Shown one piece after another: positions 9,401 through 15,950 of a stretch of 64,000 nucleotides of DNA. Under the pieces are notes generated by a model that ran no database searches, was not told the DNA's origin, and saw only the letters and a program-made list of their open reading frames with translations. The stretch's first letter is position 1. The number at the start of each line of letters is the position of its first letter. A program made the translations under genes and the position numbers. Source of the stretch: DATGXB01 sp035298905 (GTDB lineage Bacteria; Cyanobacteriota; Cyanobacteriia; Cyanobacteriales; Nostocaceae); NCBI GenBank assembly GCA_035298905.1, contig DATGXQ010000126.1, positions 1 through 64,000 on the forward strand, read 5' to 3'.

Positions 9401-9506
9401 AATTAATGTAACTGGGAAACACCTAAACGGCACAATAAAAGTTGCTAATTGTCAGTTGTTGAGTGACCAACAAGTAATGAAATTAAGAGCAGCTAAAAAG
9501 TTATAG
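6486..9506 (+). CDS. DUF3854/Toprim-like plus VapE-type primase-helicase
   Basis: This 1006-residue protein is the probable replication enzyme of the element. Residues about 195-330 form a DUF3854 Toprim-like region (FWEWLELSSGVPRIRTEGA, LDADEKEKPRIAVARGKK, GKGVDDFIV). Residues about 380-640 form a VapE (virulence-associated E) helicase with a variant Walker A (GRQGIMKSSFW, about 495) and a Walker B-like segment (ENWIIELSEIEA, about 538), followed by GSVNPDSFL and a sensor-type HRRYWVVPV. A low-complexity linker (about 760-890) contains a near-duplicated stretch. The ATG at 6486 is preferred because GAGG precedes it by 5 nt. Such proteins drive replication of plasmids, PICI-type satellites and prophages. 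Confidence 0.85.
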   Translation: MTAQVNQFPEDSNLFGGSLDSSNESSEAPRQDDIAHDAGTDLGAGCESELPLEERLTQRLSQFSFKTEGNNRFENFDHFKAYIRHNFIVGSAVDPELFNSCVQFVESQSSTLWGDWEAPIHDALGWNFKRFAHQCDEWLYAALLRNEDGSVWQAVVSLWDEKTGKYYRYLAPKGSGDRAFFPHVPQELFEKITKRYKHQPDEDVSFWEWLELSSGVPRIRTEGAKKALSLLSHGYAAIAVYGCSCGAKAKDVLGNPVRPYLTDDLEKFASAGSIWLDALDADEKEKPRIAVARGKKILRQALTSKGCYVADIRWQHSEGKGVDDFIVNQGSAAFDAAYGDAVRRAKYQQRLDTGEVAKSDNKKFLQLVRDRWGDRLTFNEMTQEIEFDGKPIDPDTIKMFVADKLDVDASNDTILQALMTVAKENYSYHPVREYLQEIAEKYPRSEELDRLLGSIASRYLGTSHPLHNTFLRRTLIGAVKRVFEPGCKFDTACVLQGRQGIMKSSFWKTLAKNDKWFDDTFSSSSAAIDKDEKAALRENWIIELSEIEAVFRKKEVATLRAFMTTAIDRYRPPYGRKNGKFPRTSIFVGSVNPDSFLCDPEGHRRYWVVPVQVEKININALKEESDLLWAAAYHAYAAGETVFLNHEEEKINKVLNKMYEDRDIWEEPIIFYLQNESRVTVSQIISQCLKIPEGQAEKKHELRVVQILKALNWVKEGKRSRSGSKRVQYWIEDKAQQQFEDAILDEVYDMMQQPQSELTADPASFCGRTPEIEFGCPTDSPNGVNTQSPCIGCVSGVDNPGINKVRPTDSPSSNPSGVIISEISSENYSKNIGEPNPNTNNHQNLQNSNFSPVHYVQEPQSLANSEFEAGRTSNNRAIEIQVRKLEGAVDSYISDEIARRVYGEYFESTKENESDRTAIWNALKPETQKYYTDLFHPLAEKFPVSRYVKVRDTFDRNMYHVSQITGYFSETQINVTGKHLNGTIKVANCQLLSDQQVMKLRAAKKL
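8812..8919 (+). repeat. Direct repeat inside the primase-helicase linker
   Basis: GTCCTACGGATAGTCCAA occurs at 8812-8829 and again at 8902-8919, 90 bp apart and in the same frame. Each is followed shortly by GCGGGGTAA or CGGGGTAA-like sequence. It falls in the low-complexity linker, so the duplication is tolerated. Confidence 0.75.
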
Positions 9507-9573
9507 CGCGTTTGCTACCGCTTCTGGATTTTGGCGAATTTGAAGTATCTTACTGCTCCACCAGAATTACAAA

Positions 9574-9629
9574 TTTTGAGTTTTGAGTTTTGAATTTTGA
9601 ATTTTGAGTTTTGAATTTTGAATTTTGAC
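9574..9629 (+). repeat. Heptanucleotide tandem repeat, eight units of TTTTGA(A/G)
   Basis: Eight consecutive 7-mers TTTTGAG/TTTTGAA (the last is TTTTGAC) lie between the primase-helicase gene and the next small gene. Short tandemly repeated heptamers (STRRs) of this kind are characteristic of heterocystous cyanobacteria. The array ends 13 bp before the ATG at 9643. Confidence 0.9.
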
Positions 9630-9642
9630 TTCCGGGGTAATC

Positions 9643-9864
9643 ATGGCTAAAGAAAGTTTTCAACAATTACTACAAAGAATAGCGGCTGCTCACCTTGACC
9701 GCAAAACCCAGCAGTACATCAAATCACTAGAAAATGTTGCCCAAACAGCAAAACTGGTGATTGAGTCCAGTAATTTTGGAAATACCGAATCACAGCAATC
9801 GGAATTACAGCCATTAAAACTAGCGTTACAGCAGTTGGAATTGGAGGGCGCGAATGCCTCGTAA
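9643..9864 (+). CDS. Small hypothetical element protein (73 aa)
   Basis: The ATG at 9643 is preferred because a CGGGG precedes it by about 8 nt; an upstream TTG lies in the repeat array. The product (MAKESFQQLLQRIAAAH...) is predicted mostly helical and rich in Gln, Glu and Leu, with no recognised domain. Its 3' end overlaps the next gene by 11 bp, so the two are translationally coupled. It is the first of three overlapping tiny genes leading to the PP-loop protein. Confidence 0.6.
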   Translation: MAKESFQQLLQRIAAAHLDRKTQQYIKSLENVAQTAKLVIESSNFGNTESQQSELQPLKLALQQLELEGANAS

Positions 9865-10150
9865 AAAAGCTAGTAGCAACGAAACCGGAATTTTGATTTT
9901 GGAGAGTTCCAATTCTGGAAGTTCTAGTAATTCCAGCAATTCCACCAATTCCAAGTATGGAAACTGTCATATTTGTAAGTCCCCGTACCTAACTCCCGGC
10001 TTGGATTCTAACTATTGCCCCAAGTGCGGATGGGTTTTCACGTTGGAGTATTTGAGGTTTCTGCAAGAACAGGAACAGTCAAAGAAAAACAAGAAAGGGA
10101 AAAACTCTAAAACTGTTGATGATGAAGTAATTCAGGGTATTTATGATTAA
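9854..10150 (+). CDS. Small zinc-ribbon protein (98 aa)
   Basis: After a basic start (MPRKKASS) and a Ser/Asn-rich stretch of about 25 residues, the protein has a zinc ribbon: CHICKSPY (C-x2-C) and YCPKCGWVF (C-x2-C), followed by a basic tail (KKNKKGKNSK). Zinc ribbons of this type usually bind nucleic acid or act as protein adaptors. The gene overlaps its neighbours on both sides (11 bp upstream, 8 bp downstream), so it is part of one coupled unit. The function is not known. Confidence 0.65.
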   Translation: MPRKKASSNETGILILESSNSGSSSNSSNSTNSKYGNCHICKSPYLTPGLDSNYCPKCGWVFTLEYLRFLQEQEQSKKNKKGKNSKTVDDEVIQGIYD

Positions 10151-10343
10151 TTTTGTGGATGAGGAAACCGTAGAAGCGGCGATCGCTCATAACGAGCAAT
10201 TAACAAGTGAGTGTCACCAATTAGTAGATGCAGTAGCAAATCAGAAGTATTCACGGAAACTGCTAACGCTTGTTAAAAGCCTTCTTGAGAGTTGTCTTGA
10301 TTACAAAGCCAATCGAATACATCAACCTGCGATTAGACAGTAA
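10143..10343 (+). CDS. Small hypothetical helical protein (66 aa)
   Basis: The start overlaps the zinc-ribbon gene by 8 bp. The product (MINFVDEETVEAAIAHNEQL...) is acidic and probably helical throughout, with two Cys residues and no recognised domain. It ends 30 bp before the PP-loop gene. The tight packing of three tiny genes in front of a nucleotide-activating enzyme suggests a cassette, but the role is unknown. Confidence 0.55.
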   Translation: MINFVDEETVEAAIAHNEQLTSECHQLVDAVANQKYSRKLLTLVKSLLESCLDYKANRIHQPAIRQ

Positions 10344-10373
10344 TTCAAAAGTATTTAGTAAAGGAATAGTCAA

Positions 10374-11432
10374 ATGTTCAACACCACAGGGATTCAACTG
10401 GGGTTATTTGATAATGCCAAACATCCAATTCAGATTCTGCGAGAACAACCAGAACCCGACCCCCGAAGTCCAATTGTTGTTAGTTGTGGGGGTGGGCGCA
10501 ATTCGACTTATTTGTTGATTCGGTTGTGGCAGCAGGGCATCAAACCCGACTTAATACTGTTTGCTGATACTGGTAACGAAAAACGAGCGACCTACGAATA
10601 CATAGAAATGTTTTCCGGGTGGCTTGTTGAAAGGGGTATGCCACCGATTATCACGGTGCGGAGGAAACCTACGAAAGTGTCGAGCGATCGCAAGGGATTA
10701 ATCCGAGTTAACCAAGCTATGGCAGCATGGAGGAATTTATTTTCCAAAACACCGATTAGTCAATGGCTAGATGGTTATTCTTGGTTAGCTTGGTGGAAAT
10801 CCAAAGAAGGTGCTGTGTGGACTACGCTGGCTGAGGAATGTATCATTACCGGAACGCTTCCTAGTAAAGCCTATGGGCGATCGAATTGCTCTCAAATCTG
10901 GAAAATTGAACCCCAGGAACTTTATGTCAGGGACTACATGCTTGAGAGAGGACTGTGGTACAGAAAGGGACGTTCCATCATTGCTGACGTGAAAGTTCGT
11001 AAGTTTATTGGATTTCACTGTGAAGAGGTTTCCCGGTTAATAAGTAAACAAACAGGTCAGATGCGGGAACTTGAGGATAAATTTTATCGGTATGAGTACC
11101 CCCTGATGGTGGACATGATTAATAATCTGGATTGCCAAGTGGGAATCCTAGCCGCAGGGTTGCCAATACCACCAAAGTCTAGCTGTGTGTTTTGTCCACG
11201 TTCTCGCAAAGAAGAGATTGATAATTTATCTCCAGAAGACTTAGAACTTGCGTTATTTATCGAGTGGAATGCCATGAATAGCCCCAATTGGCGGGGTGAG
11301 GGATCATCAATCAAAGGGTTAGGGCAAAGATTGAACTGGACTGATTATGTAGCGGGGAAAGTTAGTGAAACAGAATTAGCAGCGATCGCTCACCGCCAAG
11401 CCCAAATGTCCTGTAATTGTATTGACGATTAA
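10374..11432 (+). CDS. PP-loop ATPase, PAPS-reductase/DndC-like family
   Basis: The protein has the PP-loop nucleotide-binding motif SCGGGRNSTYLL (residues about 37-48) and the following FADTGNEKRATYEYI, both typical of the PAPS reductase/ATP sulfurylase-like superfamily. A late cysteine motif CVFCPRSRKEEI (about 283-294) and a terminal CNCIDD may bind zinc or a cluster. Members on phages and plasmids activate a substrate with ATP and are linked to DNA sulfur or base modification or to defence. It is not the assimilatory enzyme: cysH is separate at 26071 and this protein lacks the ECGIH motif. AAGGA precedes the ATG. No dndBDE genes are near. Confidence 0.75.
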   Translation: MFNTTGIQLGLFDNAKHPIQILREQPEPDPRSPIVVSCGGGRNSTYLLIRLWQQGIKPDLILFADTGNEKRATYEYIEMFSGWLVERGMPPIITVRRKPTKVSSDRKGLIRVNQAMAAWRNLFSKTPISQWLDGYSWLAWWKSKEGAVWTTLAEECIITGTLPSKAYGRSNCSQIWKIEPQELYVRDYMLERGLWYRKGRSIIADVKVRKFIGFHCEEVSRLISKQTGQMRELEDKFYRYEYPLMVDMINNLDCQVGILAAGLPIPPKSSCVFCPRSRKEEIDNLSPEDLELALFIEWNAMNSPNWRGEGSSIKGLGQRLNWTDYVAGKVSETELAAIAHRQAQMSCNCIDD

Positions 11433-11439
11433 ATAACTA

Positions 11440-11655
11440 TCAATTTACTGGTTTGATTTTCAACCACCAACCAGACTTTCTACGACCGCAAAGCCAAGCC
11501 TCAGCAACTATTGTTTTTTCGATGTACCAAGTGTAATGACCAAGTGAACCCTCTACAGCAGTAATCCCATCATAATTTTGCTTGACAATTTCAGTTGCAT
11601 CATTGATGGTTGCTGCCCAGATTCTTTTTGATTTGAAGAAATATGTTTCTCTCAT
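11440..11655 (-). CDS. Small hypothetical protein (71 aa)
   Basis: A minus-strand gene between two plus-strand ones. The product (MRETYFFKSKRIWAATINDATEIVKQ...) is compact and basic, with several Trp and Tyr residues. It looks like a small alpha/beta domain: KRIWAATINDATEIVKQ, then a central YTWYIEKTIVAEAWLC and the C-terminal GWWLKIKPVN. I know no matching family. It ends 7 bp from the stop of the PP-loop gene (convergent). Confidence 0.5.
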   Translation of the reverse strand: MRETYFFKSKRIWAATINDATEIVKQNYDGITAVEGSLGHYTWYIEKTIVAEAWLCGRRKSGWWLKIKPVN

Positions 11656-11676
11656 AGCAATTTACAGGGAAATCAA

Positions 11677-12072
11677 ATGACTCTAACTGAACTCCGCAGT
11701 ATTGTTTGGATACTTGCTAATTCAATCCCTACTCGTTACTGGGTGCATTGGAATTATCCTGCTGTTCCCGAAAAAATGGCCATTTATTGTCAAGGTAAGG
11801 TTTATGAAGGGGACTTGATTAGGAAAGGATTCACAAAGGAAATCCACAATAGAAAAGTTTATTGGGTAATAGAACGAACCCCGGAACCGGAATTACCAGA
11901 AATTCCAAAAGTTCTAGAATCGGAATTAGAATTCCCAAAAGTTCCAGAAAACGAGACAGAAACCCTAGAAGATTTTCTTAATGCCCACCTTGAGAACACA
12001 GTAGAGTTTAGATTCCAGCAAAATACTAATGGTGAAATAAACTGCTTTTCTACGGATAACCCATTGAATTAG
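11677..12072 (+). CDS. Hypothetical element protein (131 aa)
   Basis: The N-terminal 65 residues (MTLTELRSIVWILANSIP...VYWVIERTPE) look folded, with several Trp and Tyr residues and a KVYEGDLIRKGFTKE segment. The rest is a Pro/Glu-rich repeat-like region (PELPEIPKVLESELEFPKVPE) and an acidic tail. A GGGA lies about 8 nt before the ATG. I do not recognise a family; it may be a DNA-binding or scaffold protein of the element. Confidence 0.5.
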   Translation: MTLTELRSIVWILANSIPTRYWVHWNYPAVPEKMAIYCQGKVYEGDLIRKGFTKEIHNRKVYWVIERTPEPELPEIPKVLESELEFPKVPENETETLEDFLNAHLENTVEFRFQQNTNGEINCFSTDNPLN

Positions 12073-12122
12073 TTGGCTGCTGCTGGTTGAATCGCAATAA
12101 CTGGAATTACAAAATAACGAAT

Positions 12123-12560
12123 ATGACAACGAAACCCAAGAATCTATTAATTAGCATTCATCCCAAGCCAATCAAAAAGATTATCAGTGGAAGTAAAGAT
12201 ATTGAAATTAGGAAAACCAAACCCAATATTAAAAAGGGTGATAATGTTTGGGGGTATGCTACACGTCCCGAATCCAGTTTGAAAGTAAAATTTGAATGCG
12301 GCGGGGTAATTGAATGCGAGAAATCCAATTTTTGGTTGGAGTACGGCAGCCGCATCGGGATTACCAAAGATGAATTTGAAAGCTATTTATCTGGCAAGAT
12401 GATGGTTTATGGAATAATCGTGAGCAATTTAACTGTTTTTGATGTTTCTTTGGTGGCATTGAAACAAATACCCGCATTTGAATACTTCCAGCCACCCCAG
12501 GGGTTTTATTATCTGAGTGATGACCAAATTTCGGAGCTAAACAAATATTTAAAAGCATGA
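12123..12560 (+). CDS. ASCH/PUA-like domain protein (second copy type)
   Basis: The protein begins with MTTKPKNLLISIHPK and continues KIISGSKDIEIRKTKPNIKKGDNVWGYAT. This is the pattern of COG4933-like ASCH/PUA proteins ('L-x-S-I-x-P-x-[YF/P]...I-x-x-G-x-K-x-[IF]E-[LI]R'). It is a different subgroup from the protein at 742-1212. Such proteins are thought to bind RNA or modified nucleotides. The ATG at 12123 is preferred over a TTG at 12087, although no strong ribosome binding site is visible. A terminator follows directly. Confidence 0.7.
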   Translation: MTTKPKNLLISIHPKPIKKIISGSKDIEIRKTKPNIKKGDNVWGYATRPESSLKVKFECGGVIECEKSNFWLEYGSRIGITKDEFESYLSGKMMVYGIIVSNLTVFDVSLVALKQIPAFEYFQPPQGFYYLSDDQISELNKYLKA

Positions 12561-12565
12561 ATAAT

Positions 12566-12610
12566 AAAAGCGATCATCTCTGGAGTTGTCCATTGGTAGT
12601 CGCTTTTTTT
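12566..12610 (+). terminator. Rho-independent terminator T1
   Basis: The stem AAAAGCGA (12566-12573) pairs with TCGCTTTT (12600-12607) and runs into a T-tract. The loop contains CTGGAGTTGTCCATTGG. A close relative follows the next gene (13033-13076). Confidence 0.75.
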
Positions 12611-12635
12611 AAATAGCAATGTTTTTATTTTGGTA

Positions 12636-12652
12636 TTATGTTTAATACATAA
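12636..12652. promoter_or_regulatory. Palindrome in promoter region of secreted protein gene
   Basis: TTATGT-TTAAT-ACATAA, a 6-bp perfect inverted repeat 45 bp before the ATG at 12698. A further ATTATGT half-site lies at about 12664. It could be an operator; no protein is assigned. Confidence 0.3.
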
Positions 12653-12697
12653 CATTGATATAATATTATGTGTTGATGATAAACAAAAATCAAAACA

Positions 12698-13021
12698 ATG
12701 AGATACCTAAAAGAATTACTTCTTGGAATCCTAGTTTCCTTGGTGTTTTTGTTAAATCAAAGTGCAATGGCTGGGGCTGAACCAATAAAAGAATCTTCTC
12801 AGCAAGATTGCATTTACACAAAAGTTCCGGGATATAAAGGCTATTCGGCTGAGTGTCACCCTAAAAAAGAACCATCAAGTTCATTAAAAAATAACGAACC
12901 TCAATGGATTTGGTCACTTGCTTCAAAATCTTGCTTTTCTCCAGGTTTACACCCGTGGCAATTAAAATTTGAGCGACTAGCCGATGGAGCGAAAGAATTT
13001 CCATTTTGCGTAGAACCATAA
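12698..13021 (+). CDS. Small secreted protein (107 aa)
   Basis: It has a clear Sec signal peptide: MRYLKE, a hydrophobic core LLLGILVSLVFLL and a probable cleavage after AMA or AGA near residue 26. The mature part is about 80 residues with four Cys (CIY, CHP, CFS, FCVEP), which could form two disulfides. I do not recognise a family. It is the first of two exported products at this end of the element (the other is the nuclease at 13267) and has its own promoter region and terminator. Confidence 0.6.
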   Translation: MRYLKELLLGILVSLVFLLNQSAMAGAEPIKESSQQDCIYTKVPGYKGYSAECHPKKEPSSSLKNNEPQWIWSLASKSCFSPGLHPWQLKFERLADGAKEFPFCVEP

Positions 13022-13032
13022 ATATTAAATAA

Positions 13033-13076
13033 AAGCGATCTCTTCTGGGGTTTCCATTGGCGATCGCTTATTTTTT
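13033..13076 (+). terminator. Rho-independent terminator T2
   Basis: AAGCGATC (13033-13040) pairs with GATCGCTT (13062-13069), followed by a run of T. Its loop (TCTTCTGGGGTTTCCATTG) resembles that of T1, so the two terminators share an origin. Confidence 0.75.
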
Positions 13077-13266
13077 GCTTATATTGCTAAGTTATGTTAA
13101 CACAAACACCTTACTAATGAATTAGCAGAGGAGTTGAGAAAAATTGCCGGGGAGAACAACAGAAAAATATCAACAATGGGGATGCTGCTTTTACAGGAAA
13201 CGATCGCCAACCATGCAAAACAAAACCAAAATGATATGATTGTGCGGTAGTATTTCTAACTTCAAG

Positions 13267-13788
13267 ATGCAGCGAATTATTAAGTTTTTGGTGGTTCTGG
13301 TAATTCTGTTTTCCACACAAATATACCCAGTCAATGCAGAAGTAGTGAGGGGAAGGATTGTTGCAGCAATCGATGGGGACACCTTAATCGCATTCATAAA
13401 TAATAATCAGGTATCCATCCGGCTAAACTGTATTGATGCCCCAGAGTTAGCCCAGTTCTTTGGAGTGGAATCTAAAACTAAACTTGCTAAGTTAAATGGT
13501 GTTAATGCTGAGTTTGATGTTAAGGGAGTTGACAAATACAATCGCCTAATTGCAGAAGTGTTTGTAGGCAAAGACCGTCATAATGTAAATTCTGTGATGG
13601 TGAGGGATGGGATGGCTTTTGTATACAGAGAGTATCTGAGAGAATGTCCGGCGATCGCACCCCAGTTAATCAAATACGAACAATTAGCCAAACAGAAAAG
13701 ATTGGGTTTATGGAAACAGAAAAACCCCGTGATGCCTTGGGATTATCGGCATGGAGAAAGTAATGATAGCGTTGGGTTTAAATCATGA
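13267..13788 (+). CDS. Secreted thermonuclease (SNase-family)
   Basis: A Sec signal peptide (MQRIIKFLVVLVILFSTQIYPVNA) precedes a staphylococcal-nuclease domain. Visible motifs are VAAIDGDTL (Ca2+-binding Asp), IRLNCIDAPE (catalytic Arg region), KGVDKYNRLIAEVF (second Arg) and a C-terminal AKQKRLGLW. Such enzymes cut DNA and RNA, here outside the cytoplasmic membrane. The ATG at 13267 is preferred over an upstream in-frame start at 13240 because it gives a normal signal peptide. The stop overlaps the start of the next gene (ATGA), so the two are coupled. On a mobile element it may degrade foreign DNA or provide nutrients. Confidence 0.85.
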   Translation: MQRIIKFLVVLVILFSTQIYPVNAEVVRGRIVAAIDGDTLIAFINNNQVSIRLNCIDAPELAQFFGVESKTKLAKLNGVNAEFDVKGVDKYNRLIAEVFVGKDRHNVNSVMVRDGMAFVYREYLRECPAIAPQLIKYEQLAKQKRLGLWKQKNPVMPWDYRHGESNDSVGFKS

Positions 13789-14000
13789 ATACTTTTAGAT
13801 TAAAATTTCCAGTTGGGCGATCGGTGAAACTCAAGGAACAACAATACAATACATTTGGAATAGGAATAGTCATTGATTGGATTCCCGGAACAGGAGAAGT
13901 AAATTTTTTCTATCATGTAAATTTTGTAATTTTAGAAACTGGTGAATTTATGCCGATGTGGTGCAAGGAGTGTGAGATAGAAGAGTTGTTTTTGGAGTGA
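13785..14000 (+). CDS. Small hypothetical protein coupled to the nuclease
   Basis: The ATG overlaps the TGA of the nuclease gene. The 71-residue product (MNTFRLKFPVGRSVKLKEQQ...) looks like a small beta-rich fold: GRSVKLKEQQYNTFGIGIVID, then NFFYHVNFV, then FMPMWCKECEIEELF with two Cys. It lacks a signal peptide, so it stays inside the cell. A protective partner for the nuclease is conceivable but not supported beyond the overlap. Confidence 0.5.
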   Translation: MNTFRLKFPVGRSVKLKEQQYNTFGIGIVIDWIPGTGEVNFFYHVNFVILETGEFMPMWCKECEIEELFLE

Positions 14001-14001
14001 C

Positions 14002-14196
14002 ATGAAAATTCTTATCACCGTAGAAGTTCCTGGCGGCATGATTCAGTCCGTGATTCAAGTACCCGACAATATTTCACCAGAGGATGCCGAGGATGCAGCG
14101 AAAGAAGAATACTTAAGCATGGTTAACTGGTGCTGGGAAACTCTACAAGATGATGCAGCAGAACCCAGGGAGCAAGGGTGCTTTATAAAAACTTGA
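14002..14196 (+). CDS. Small hypothetical protein (64 aa)
   Basis: Starts 1 bp after the preceding stop, which again suggests coupling. The product (MKILITVEVPGGMIQSV...) has a beta-rich start and an acidic helix (SPEDAEDAAKEEYLSMVNWCWE). No family is recognised. Confidence 0.5.
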   Translation: MKILITVEVPGGMIQSVIQVPDNISPEDAEDAAKEEYLSMVNWCWETLQDDAAEPREQGCFIKT

Positions 14197-14249
14197 CTCG
14201 TCTCCATAACATCAAAATTTGATTAATCTTATTTCTTCCTAAAAAGCTA

Positions 14250-14360
14250 ATGCGTCATACCAGCAAAAGTCTTAAGATTCATGAAATCTTGCGAAGATTA
14301 CTTAATATTGAGCAGTTGCTTCTTAATAAGATTTGTGAAGTTAAAGGCAAAGAAATTTAA
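14250..14360 (+). CDS. Possible 36-residue peptide
   Basis: An open frame from ATG 14250 to TAA 14358 encodes a basic, helical peptide (MRHTSKSLKIHEILRRLLN...). There is no clear ribosome binding site, so it may be chance. It lies between the last plus-strand gene and the convergent recombinase gene. Confidence 0.2.
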   Translation: MRHTSKSLKIHEILRRLLNIEQLLLNKICEVKGKEI

Positions 14361-14404
14361 CAGGGAACACCTAAGTATTTTGTGATTTTCCTCCATGCTG
14401 CAAG

Positions 14405-15898
14405 TTAAATTTTTAACTTAACCTCTACCACCTCACCATTTAAAATGACTACTGATTGAACAAGCTCACGATAGATGCGCTTTTTGTCTTCATCGGAGCA
14501 ATTTTTCCAACATTCCGGGTCAGAGAATGCCCAAGTTAAAAGTTCTATAGAAGCAGAATTGATTTGTTCTGGAGTCTGCTGATACTGAAAAGCCAATATC
14601 TGGTTTTCGATTTGGGTGATCGCATCTCGAATAGCTGGATTGGGAGCAATTGAATTTATCTGCTGCATCTGGGCAAGCTGGGATTCCAGTTTTAGCAGTT
14701 CTGGTGGTTTGGGGTTTTCTTTGGTTTCCGGCACTTGGGCAAGCTGGGCGATCGCTTCAGCACGCTGGGTTAACTTTTCAACAACGGCATTCTCAACGAT
14801 TTCCATGCGAATAGTTTTCTTGTTAGTACAGCTGCGAGTAGTCCAGTTTTTGCATTGAAAATAATAATTGCGCTCAAAAGGAATCCCCAAGCGTTTAGCT
14901 CTGTAATGATTTTTTATTCCTGAAAGCGAGTAACAAGCTCCCCGGCATTCAGCGCAAAATATTGATCCCGAAAGTGGGTATTTAAGTGCCGTGCTGCCAT
15001 ACCCTCGGACTTGTTTATTGTGAGCTAGAATGCTTTCAATTTCCTTAAATTCTGCTTCAGTGATTAGTCTTTCATCAGGATGAGTATCGTAGTAAATTTC
15101 CGGCTCTCTGCCCTTGGCTGTCTGTTTTTTTCTTAAATATCCAATGTGTCCTCGGAGAATGGGATTTGTTAGCCAATTACTTAACCCAGATGTGCTAAAT
15201 CTAAATACATCCCTAGCTGCCCGTCCGCCTTTTTTCTTTTCACCCAGGGCATTGTTGCGAGCAAAAGTTTGGATGCCGTATTTTTCATTAATTTCTCTTA
15301 GTGTTAACCCCAGAGAACGCTTTTCAAAAAACGCCTCAATAATTTCCCCAGCGATCGCTGCCCTAGTCATTTCTTGTTGGTTTTTAATCAAACACAAAAA
15401 CGGTCTGTCGTCCAGGCAGGGTTTATCATCAATCTTTCTGTAACCAAATGGAAGAATGTGAACTACTAGATTCTTCCGAGCATTTGCCCAACCATGTCGA
15501 ACTGATTCAGCCTTTTGGTCACTGTGAAGTTGAGCAAAAACAGCAAGCTGCCCTGCCATTGCTCGACCAGCAGCAGTAGTTAGGTCAAATGGTTCATCAA
15601 GAGCGCGAAGAATTACACCAGAACTTGAAAATAAATCAAAAATTTGGAAACTCTTGACCCCCCGACGTGACAACCGATCAACGCGGGTAACAATCACTTC
15701 ATTTACGTGCTTTAACCTCACCATCCCTAAAACCTGATCTAATTGAGGACGGTGATTATCTTTCCACCCGGATTCCACATCCTTATAAATTTCTTCAGCA
15801 CCAGCAGCTATTAATCTGTCAATCTGCTGTTGCAGGGCATTAGAGTTATTTGCTTGCTCAAGGCTGGAAACCCTAGCATAGCCAACTATTTTGGGCAT
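14405..15898 (-). CDS. Large serine recombinase (XisF-like)
   Basis: Residues 1-140 form the resolvase catalytic domain: YARVSSLEQ carries the nucleophilic serine, followed by VTRVDRLSRRG and the AVFAQLHSDQKAESVR helix with the catalytic arginines. A recombinase domain (about 165-300) and a zinc ribbon (CAECRGACYSLSG...QCKNWTTRSC, about 325-370) come next, then a coiled-coil segment and C-terminal region. At 497 residues it is in the size range of XisF, which excises the fdxN element in heterocysts. Its start is about 40 bp from the comM junction, the usual place for the integrase of its own element, and it is transcribed away from the junction. It should catalyse integration, and excision if a directionality factor is present. 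Confidence 0.9.
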   Translation of the reverse strand: MPKIVGYARVSSLEQANNSNALQQQIDRLIAAGAEEIYKDVESGWKDNHRPQLDQVLGMVRLKHVNEVIVTRVDRLSRRGVKSFQIFDLFSSSGVILRALDEPFDLTTAAGRAMAGQLAVFAQLHSDQKAESVRHGWANARKNLVVHILPFGYRKIDDKPCLDDRPFLCLIKNQQEMTRAAIAGEIIEAFFEKRSLGLTLREINEKYGIQTFARNNALGEKKKGGRAARDVFRFSTSGLSNWLTNPILRGHIGYLRKKQTAKGREPEIYYDTHPDERLITEAEFKEIESILAHNKQVRGYGSTALKYPLSGSIFCAECRGACYSLSGIKNHYRAKRLGIPFERNYYFQCKNWTTRSCTNKKTIRMEIVENAVVEKLTQRAEAIAQLAQVPETKENPKPPELLKLESQLAQMQQINSIAPNPAIRDAITQIENQILAFQYQQTPEQINSASIELLTWAFSDPECWKNCSDEDKKRIYRELVQSVVILNGEVVEVKLKI

Positions 15899-15931
15899 TT
15901 TCTGATAAAGTAATAGTGTACATTTAGTATT

Positions 15932-15950
15932 GTATATATGTTTCTTGACG
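15932..15950. other. Right attachment junction (attR-like) inside comM
   Basis: Homology to comM begins at the TTTCTTGACGAA (Phe-Leu-Asp-Glu) codons at about 15940, while the sequence before it is AT-rich and unrelated. The crossover must lie close to 15935-15945. The exact core dinucleotide cannot be fixed without the left junction, which is outside the window. Confidence 0.7.

Larger units (their letters stand above)
1..15940. mobile_element. Integrated element (right part) interrupting comM
   Basis: The span from the left edge to the comM junction behaves as one acquired block. A large serine recombinase lies about 40 bp from the point where comM coding sequence resumes, and the intervening genes are mobile-element types: XRE repressor, KfrA-like protein, DUF3854/VapE primase-helicase, adenine methyltransferase, ASCH proteins and many small unknowns. 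The left end and the N-terminal part of comM are not in the window, so the element is longer than 15.9 kb. HIP1 sites occur inside it, which suggests long residence in cyanobacterial hosts. No capsid, tail, relaxase or type IV secretion gene was seen. It could be a plasmid-like integrative element, a phage satellite or a defective prophage. Confidence 0.8.

Noticed and set aside
9574..9629. Heptamer arrays considered as CRISPR
   Set aside because: Units are 7 bp with no spacers, and no cas genes are present; they are cyanobacterial short tandem repeats.
10374..11432. Considered as a second assimilatory PAPS reductase
   Set aside because: It lacks the ECGIH active-site motif and has a different Cys motif, and it lies on a mobile element.
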